NCBI GenBank assembly: GCA_028751875.1
Contig: CM054158.1
Span: forward strand, 2,340,512 to 2,404,511
Length of the DNA stretch: 64,000 bases
Direction of reading: 5' to 3'
From: Rapana venosa
Taxonomy: Eukaryota; Mollusca; Gastropoda; Neogastropoda; Muricidae
The translations under genes and the position numbers were made by a program. Under the pieces are notes generated by a model. The model did not search any database, was not told where the DNA came from, and was given only the letters and a program-made list of their open reading frames with translations. The first letter of the stretch is position 1, and each line of letters starts with the position of its first letter. Positions 57,370-64,000 of this stretch are shown piece after piece.

Positions 57370-57408
<39 letters not shown>
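57370..57408. repeat. (AT)n microsatellite
   Basis: About 38 bp of AT, 120 bp upstream of FAR exon 1. Confidence 0.95.
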
Positions 57409-57414
<6 letters not shown>

Positions 57415-57715
57415 GATAATTATATATGTCTTAGTAAAAGTACTATTTTTGGTTGCTTTGTTTCACTGGTGGTTGGGTAGTTTCCAGAATTTGATTTTGT
57501 TTGATTTTCAAATTGAACATTTTTAGGGAAACCTATGTACAACTGCATACAGATTGTGCATAAAAATTCAGAGAAGTATGTTTTGATTTATTGATATTCA
57601 CTTTTCAGGATCTGCTCAGTGATATATGTATTGTATTAATTAATGCACACTTGTACTAGTAGACAATCTTGAGGAAGATTCTCACAACTCAAAGTGCTCA
57701 CAGCCTCAGTGACCT

Positions 57716-57925
57716 TCGGATGAGACTATAAACCGAGGCCCCGTGTTCGAACACATGCAGAACAACTTGCCTACACGTTAAATCCTGTTCTGCTTTTCGG
57801 AAGAGTAGGCCATTGTGTGCCAGTGGAAACAGATGACAAAATTTACAAAACTGCATACACACGGGGACGAGATGTAAAAAAGCACTTGAGTGCTTATTCC
57901 ATTATCCCTGATATAAAAGAAAAAA
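57716..57925 (+). mobile_element. SINE family B, full-length reference copy
   Basis: CTTCGGATGAGACTATAAAC, CGAGGCCCCGTGTTCGAACA, ACACGTTAAATCCTGTTCTG, CTTTTCGGAAGAGTAGGCCA, GGGGACGAGATGTAAAAAAG, CACTTGAGTGCTTATTCCAT, TATCCCTGATATAAAAG and an A-rich end. Confidence 0.87.
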
Positions 57926-58021
57926 TAATTTTTAACAAAATTAAATAACTGACTCAGTGACTGAGTCAGTGAGTGAGTGCTTGTCTTTTTGGTGATTGTT
58001 TCATTCAAATCTAAAACATAC

Positions 58022-58385
58022 ATCTAATAATAATAATAATAATAATAATGAATAGCATTTATATAGCACATTTCTCAAAGCAATGACTCATGCGCTTTCA
58101 TACCATGCACATTTATACACATGCACACACAGCACATAACAACAACAACAACAATGATAATGAGCATTTCTAAAGCGCAAATAAATTTACAAAAGATACC
58201 TATCGAACTGTAGAGGCACACACTTGCGTCCAGGCACACACTAGCAGGGCAATTAACAGTACACTCAGAGAAAAGGCACTAGTAATAACATAACTGAGGC
58301 ACACACTTGGGTCCAGGCACACACTAGCAGGGCAATTAACAGTACACTCAGAGAAAAGGCACTAGCAATAACATAACTAACACAC
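58022..58385. repeat. LINE-tail-like fragments and a two-copy 87-bp tandem repeat
   Basis: 58022-58110 and 58141-58200 show AAT/AAC repeats followed by ATTTATATAGCACATTTCTC or ATTTCTAAAGCGC boxes. 58213-58298 and 58300-58385 are two near-identical copies of GGCACACACTTG(C/G)GTCCAG, GGGCAATTAACAGTACACTC, AGAGAAAAGGCACTAG. Confidence 0.75.
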
Positions 58386-58389
58386 TGGG

Positions 58390-59800
58390 AATGGGTTTGT
58401 TTTCAGTGGGGTGTTAATCCAATCATTTTTTAAACAAGTCTATTATTATGGAGTGGATAGAAAGGCATATATTACATGTGTTCAAAATGTGAAGCAGAGT
58501 CCTACTTCCCCATATTGTCAAAAGAAGAAACACAGATTTTCTTGCATGCAATTTCAATGGTCTAGCTCTGTCAACATGCTTTTAACTTCAGTCTCCAAAT
58601 CCTTATGAATAGAATGCACACTATCACTGTATCAGTATCATATCAGATTCGACACGTAGTTTAGTTCTGGGCAGATTGTGACTGCACCAAATCACATCTA
58701 TTCAGTATTCTAATGCAACCAAACTGACTACTTCAGCTATCTACTAATGCTGATAACAGCAGTGTAAAATGTAAAACGTAAATTTTAAAATTGCTAGACA
58801 ATTTTTTTTTTAAGTTAAATATATATATATGTTTCTTTTCTGGTTTTCATAAAGTAGACTAACTGAAAGTAGGAACTCCGACGTTCGCAAAAAGAAAACA
58901 CACAAAAGGAGAGGGAGGGGGAAAAAAATGTTGATCACCTTTATAATACACAATCACGTAGTGACGTACACAACAGCGTTTTCTGAATCAGTTCCGCAGT
59001 ATCATCAAATACACATGTCGCCAAGCAGAAGTCTCACATCATCATTGCTGAATGCACCGTCTTGATCGTACACTTGTAATCCAAGTTACTCAACGCTCAA
59101 TGAACAGCCGGCATCCCGCACGCTCAAGTGACAGACGCCGACACGCGACAATAGCCTAATTTCTAGCTACGCTGACACTCATATGATTAAACGTGACCTT
59201 ACTTTTCGTAGCATTAATTAAATTTATCGCTTACACTGTCCATCAGTAAGTCGGCTAGCGTATCATTATCGTCGTGGCTGTGGAAATAATCATCGGCCTA
59301 TCATCTGCAACACTGGTCAGTGGCCTGACTCGGGTCAACACAAATGTCTTTTTACTGTACTTTTATTCAAAAATAGGCTACGTTGCCCAAAAGCGAAGCA
59401 ATTTGGAAAATAGAAATACTGTTGACAAACGTTTTCAAATACCCTAGGGAAAATGATATGTCTGATATGTTGCCACAAGAATAGATTAGTATTAATTAAG
59501 TCGCTGAAGCTGATTGGAAGCGATCCAAATGTGTTTTTAGCGCTCCACTTCGTGTTTGCTTTGTCTGATCTACTCAGACACTACTGTCAGTACTTACTGA
59601 ACTGATCACAATAATTATTTTTGAAAAATGCCATGCAGAGAAGAAAAATATGTAGTTTTTGTCACGTTTGGTGCATTTTAAAGTCGGGTTAATTTGACAG
59701 GTTAGATAGTAATTGATTGATCGCATAAATGATTAGTTTATGTACTTATTTATTTATTCGTCTATTCATTCATTCCTTTCAGTGGAGTTATTTCCTTACT
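58390..59800. other. Repeat-poor segment upstream of FAR
   Basis: Largely unique sequence without microsatellites longer than 20 bp and without coding signal. CpG dinucleotides become more frequent at 58.9-59.4 kb. This is the most likely place for the FAR promoter and first exon. Confidence 0.35.
59203..59330 (-). other. Candidate 5' noncoding exon and promoter side of FAR
   Basis: The minus strand has a strong donor-like AAAA|GTAAGG ending at 59203 in a repeat-poor stretch relatively rich in CpG (58.9-59.4 kb). It lies 2 kb upstream of exon 1, whose own 5' boundary looks like an acceptor. No TATA box or initiator can be argued. Inference only. Confidence 0.22.
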
Positions 59801-59827
59801 ATTGTAATATGTCATTGTTGTTTAGTG

Positions 59828-59877
59828 TTGTGTGTGTGTGTGTGTTGTGTGTGGTGTGTGTGTGGTGTGTGTGGTGT

Positions 59878-59911
<34 letters not shown>

Positions 59912-59985
59912 AAAGTCAAAGTCAAAGTCAAAGTCAAAGTCAAACTTTTATTTTCAGATGGTACATTGAATAAGCAGTGCATTTG
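59828..59985. repeat. (TG)n, (GTCAAA)n and a short dispersed repeat
   Basis: TG to 59910, six GTCAAA units at 59911-59946, then ACTTTTATTTTCAGATGGTA, CATTGAATAAGCAGTG, which matches 50012-50052. The hexanucleotide array appears to be an expanded end of that repeat. Confidence 0.8.
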
Positions 59986-60449
59986 CTTTTTTTCATCAAG
60001 CCATATATCTAAAGAAAGAAAAAAAAGCGAGAAAAAAAAATAATGTGTGTGTGTGTGCTCTATTTATTTCTCTATAATTTGTTTTATCATACCCTATCCA
60101 CTTATATGCATGAGTGGGCATGTGCCATAGGGGAAAAAATAATGTCGGGAAAACAAAACAATATTGAAAAGCTCAAAACCTGAGCTTTGCACGAGCAATT
60201 CATTCCACACGCAGTTTTGGACGGGTACTGTGCTTCTGTCCCGACACCCCAAGTTTGTGTTGGTGCAGTGAATCATTTTGAACCTGAGAAACAGGTTGAA
60301 GGTAACGAACGATAACGAACCTTATTTTCTATCCTCTGAGGAAAATAGAATAAGTACAAGACTTTTTTCTGAACATCCAGTCCTCAGAAATATTGTAAAC
60401 ACGTGAGCAGACAAATATGTATGCAAAAGAATCGTTATTAACACAGTAT

Positions 60450-60515
60450 AACACACACACACACACACACACACACAACACACACACAAACACACACACA
60501 ACACACACACACACA

Positions 60516-60546
<31 letters not shown>

Positions 60547-60547
60547 A
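60450..60547. repeat. (CA)n microsatellite
   Basis: About 95 bp of CA with AACAC interruptions. Confidence 0.95.
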
Positions 60548-61076
60548 TTAAAAAAAACCCAAAACAAACACGTAATTGAAATATAAACACTCACTAAGAT
60601 ATACAGGTGGGATCTTACAATAATTGCTCTGTAACAAAATTAACTAATTAACAAAATAAATGTATACACATACACACACTATTTCAGGATTATTATTTTA
60701 CAATGCAATGCAAAATCCTATAAAGTTTAACAAAAATATTCAGTACAGGAGAAAAATGAGAAAATGAGATCAAATGGAAAAAAAATTAAAGGTTTGAAAA
60801 TAGACTTTCGGCTTGGAATAAGTATGCTATTCCGTTTTCGTAGCTTTTAACTATTATTGCTCAAAAGTCTCTATCAATATACAATGTTCAATAATCAGCT
60901 TGATAATTGAGCAAAAAAGGATTTCACTGTGTAAGCCTTGTTAAATATACTGCAGCGTGACCCCAATATCATTCCTGGCAGAGAGGGGCAGAGGCAGAGG
61001 TTGTGACAGAGAGACAGGTAGAAAGGCAGTCAGAAAGAGGCTTTTAAAAGAGAAGAATATACTATATTACATAGAG

Positions 61077-61080
<4 letters not shown>

Positions 61081-61124
<44 letters not shown>

Positions 61125-61165
61125 TGTGTTGTGTGTGTGTGTGTGTTGTGTGAGTGCGTGTGCGT

Positions 61166-61226
<61 letters not shown>

Positions 61227-61855
61227 GTGTTGTTGTTGTTGTTGTTGTTGTCGTCTTCAATTTAACGTCTGTTCACTCTGAGTGATATTAGACGAGGGAA
61301 ATAGAAAGTGTAAGGGAAGTTAAAGAAGGGAGAGGAAGGAGTGGAAGGAGAAAAGGTTAAGAAATAGCATCAGTGTTGGTATTTTGTGAGAGAGAAAAAG
61401 AAGAAAAAAAGAAGAAAGAAACCATAGAAAAGCAAGGATAATACTTTAAAACAGGAGTAAAATATAAACTCAACAATGTGGAAACATGAAATAACAATAA
61501 TGTAACTACAATAAATATTCAAGTGGACTATGCAATAAACATCTGGCAATGGCAAAGGCTAGCTTTGAATTTTCAAATACATTTTCCAGAGACTGTTCAG
61601 AAAATGTAGGTAAAAAAGGTTTTACAATAGGGCACTCAAATATGATATGAGTATTGGAAATATGATCCCCACATAGACATCTGACATGTTTACAAAATTT
61701 TGTAAGGAATGCATTTAATTTCATTCTAAAATATAGTGAATTAACCCTTCTCACGGATATAAAACGCGAATCTATTTGAGAAGGAGCCATATAACAAGAA
61801 ATATGGGCAGTGGTCAGACAACTTTTTAAATATTGTTCCTTGAATTGATCAGATT
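61081..61855 (-). mobile_element. RNase H-type LINE, truncated copy 3
   Basis: On the minus strand 61790-61506 encodes RVNSLYFRMKLNAFLTKF and CLCGDHISNTHIIFEC (C-x-C...H...C knuckle), ending with a stop after LEYLL. It is followed by a 3' UTR and the hairpin TCGTCTAATATCACTCAGAG, TGAACAGACGTTAAATTGAA at 61255-61295, then (AAC)n and about 150 bp of (CA)n. Confidence 0.8.
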
Positions 61856-61864
61856 CTTTAAACT

Positions 61865-61867
61865 TAA

Positions 61868-61921
<54 letters not shown>

Positions 61922-62545
61922 GGTGGGTGTGTCTGTGTGTGTGTGCGTCTGTTGTTGTTGTTGTTGTTGTCTTCGATTTTACGTCTGTTCACTCACAGTG
62001 ATATTAGACGAGAAAGAAAAAAAAAAATGTATACAAGGGGTGTATGATAATTGAGGTGGTTGTAGAGGCCCTACTGAAAAATGCGAGGGGGGAAAAGTAG
62101 TCTAATCATGAAAAGAAACCGTGCAAAGAAAAAGATACAATAAAAAGTATTTTAAAAAACCCCAAAAACATCACCGAAACAAAAAACATAAAAAGTGATT
62201 ACCGTTAATGAAACTATAACAAATGTCCTATAGGACTATGCCAGAGACCTTTTGCAATATCAAATGCCAAATTCAAATTATTGAATATGCTTCTAAGGGA
62301 GTTTTCAGAAAATTGAGGTAAAAAAGCTTTCGTATTCTTACATTCAAATATTATATGAGTATTAGAAATATTCTCACCACATAGACATTTACTGTTTCTA
62401 CTGAATTTGGTTACGAATGCATTAAGTTTTATTCTATAAAACAAACTATTCACTCTTCTTGCTGTGGAGATATTTGAGCAAGCCTTAGGCTGGCTCACGA
62501 CCCTCTCTTATCAGTTTTGATGACAGATTTGTTTAGAAATCTCTC
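61865..62545 (-). mobile_element. RNase H-type LINE, truncated copy 2
   Basis: 62498-62214 encodes RRVNSLFYRIKLNAFVTKF, CLCGENISNTHIIFEC and a stop. The hairpin lies at 61982-62012 (TCGTCTAATATCACTGTGAG, TGAACAGACGTAAAATCG), then (AAC)n and (CA)n at 61868-61955. Confidence 0.8.
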
Positions 62546-62599
62546 TTTTAGGTGATACGTTTCTGTGACCTTATTCCATGATGTTTGTTCTAATAAGTG

Positions 62600-62603
62600 T
62601 GCG

Positions 62604-62671
<68 letters not shown>

Positions 62672-62833
62672 TGTGTCGATGTGTGTGTGTGTGTTTGTCT
62701 GAGTGTGTGTGTGTGTCTGTGTGTGTGTGTGTGTGTGTGTCTGTGTGTGTGTGTGTATCTGTGTGTGTGTGTGTGTGTGTCTGTGTGTGTGTGTGGTGTG
62801 GTGTTTTGTGGTGTGTGTGTGTGTGTGGTGTGT

Positions 62834-62865
<32 letters not shown>

Positions 62866-62876
62866 TTGTCTGTGTG

Positions 62877-62950
<74 letters not shown>
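62600..62950. repeat. 350-bp (TG)n tract at the LINE copy 1 terminus
   Basis: Nearly pure TG with GTCTG, GTGGTG and TGTATG interruptions, directly abutting the LINE 3' end. Val/Cys ORFs are artefacts. Confidence 0.97.
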
Positions 62951-62952
62951 TT

Positions 62953-64000
62953 CAGTTTAACGTCTATTCACATTTAGTGATTTTAGACGGGGGAAAATCT
63001 AACTAGAAAAAGCAAACGATAACTGATAAATGTTAGATAACAATACTGAATAAAAACCAACTTTAACATACTACAAAAACTGAGTTATCGTACTTTTTTT
63101 ATCAACCCTAACACAATGTCCAACAGTAACGATGGTTCAGACAGAATCTGATCCAGTGACAGACTAGGTACAGCAGGTAAAAATGCTTTTAAATGTCCAC
63201 AACCAAAAATAACATGACTATTGGAGATCTTCTCCCCACAAATGCAGTTTACATCTTTCACGTATTTCGTCCTAAAAGCATTTAGCTTAAACATGTACAT
63301 GAGGGATAACATATTTCTGCGATTATATCAACCACATACTTTGTTAGAAATAAAAGCATTTTGAAAATCAATCACATTGCTTGTACAGCTATTGCCAGAC
63401 TCGTTTATCTTCTTTCTGAAATGCTTCCGGCAAGCATTTTGTAGCAATGTGTATCCCTCATGCAGAGATAAGGCAACATTTATTTTACAGGAAGCATTTT
63501 GATACCTCGCTCCATATTTTGCAAGCCTGTCAACTTTTTCATTAAAATATATTCCAGTGTGTGAGGGAACCCAACAGAAAGTAACCGACTACCTCTTAAA
63601 ATCAAAAAGTGTACCAGATGCCTGATTTCAATGATAAGGCCTTTTCTTACTCTACAAGTAGAATTTTTTAAAGCATGCAAAACTGATTTCGAATCAACAC
63701 ACATAAGTATGTTGAAAATGTCTTTTGGAAAGTCAAGAACATAGTACAGTGCCAACAGTATAGCAGTTAGCTCAGCTGTAAATATAGATTTATTTTTTCC
63801 CAGGTTGACAGATCGATCTACTTTCAATGATGGAATAACGAAAGCCGCACCAGCCTCATTAGTATTTAGAACGGACCCATCAGTATAGATTTTGAGATGA
63901 TCAGGATAAGTAGTTTGAATATGTTCTGTTACTAATGATGTAAGAATGTTAACATTTTCAACTTTTCTTACAGAAGAATAATTAATATCAAAATGAGCTT
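62953..64000 (-). pseudogene. RNase H-type LINE copy 1, running off the window
   Basis: Minus strand from the right edge: KIYTDGSVLN (RNase H first Asp), FTAELTAILLALYYVL (catalytic Glu), MCVDSKSVLHALKN (Asp). After a one-base frameshift near 63590 it continues WVPSHTGIYFNEKVDRLAKY. A TGA near 63335 precedes the C-terminal MYMFKLNAFRTKY and CICGEKISNSHVIFGC. It ends with the hairpin (62958-62992) and a 350-bp (CA)n. RT-RNase H order and the knuckle fit I-like LINEs. The reverse transcriptase is beyond 64000. Confidence 0.85.

Noticed and set aside
61081..62977. Long Cys/Val ORFs
   Set aside because: Pure (TG)n translation.

Overview
This window is nuclear DNA from a metazoan, most likely a marine gastropod or other mollusc. 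It has split genes with GT-AG introns, very dense (CA)n/(TG)n, (CT)n and poly-G/C microsatellites, several non-LTR retrotransposon families and tRNA- and 5S-derived SINEs. There are no bacterial-style operons. The organism call rests on overall repeat character and remembered mollusc repeat motifs, not on a search.

The main gene is on the minus strand and spans about 31 kb (26149-57150, perhaps to 59.2 kb with a 5' exon). I could assemble it base by base into 12 coding exons with matching phases. It encodes a complete fatty acyl-CoA reductase (FAR) of 534 residues, or 548 from an upstream ATG. The N-terminal NADP(H)-binding Rossmann fold, the Y-x-x-x-K active site, the C-terminal FAR/'male sterile' domain and a hydrophobic C-terminus are all present. 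The enzyme would reduce long-chain acyl-CoA to fatty alcohol for ether lipids or wax esters.

A second gene, on the plus strand, is represented only by its last two coding exons (1878-2007 and 4021-4119). I do not recognise the protein. The two genes converge. The intervening 22 kb (4120-26148) holds no other supportable gene, only 3' flanks, SINEs, LINE fragments and simple repeats.

Layout: 1-4.1 kb, end of the unknown plus gene and a large intronic minisatellite; 4.1-10.7 kb, T/G-rich 3' flank with four candidate poly(A) signals and SINE/LINE pieces; 10.7-26.1 kb, A/C-rich repeat-filled region downstream of FAR; 26.1-57.2 kb, FAR exons and introns, with a 1.5 kb minisatellite in intron 11, a 43-bp minisatellite in intron 8, a piggyBac-like MITE in intron 5, and a decayed LINE plus an open-frame LINE reverse transcriptase in intron 1; 57.3-61 kb, presumed FAR promoter side; 61.2-64 kb, three stacked 3' ends of a LINE with an RNase H domain.

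The most unusual observation is that introns of both genes contain minisatellites whose unit is a copy of the intron's own 3' splice site. There are about 23 units before the last exon of the plus gene and nine before FAR exon 9. Other notable items are a SINE that joins a tRNA-like A box to a 5S rRNA internal promoter, a LINE whose copies all end in the same hairpin followed by a microsatellite, and a 1.5 kb array that is open in all six frames and in frame with FAR exon 11.
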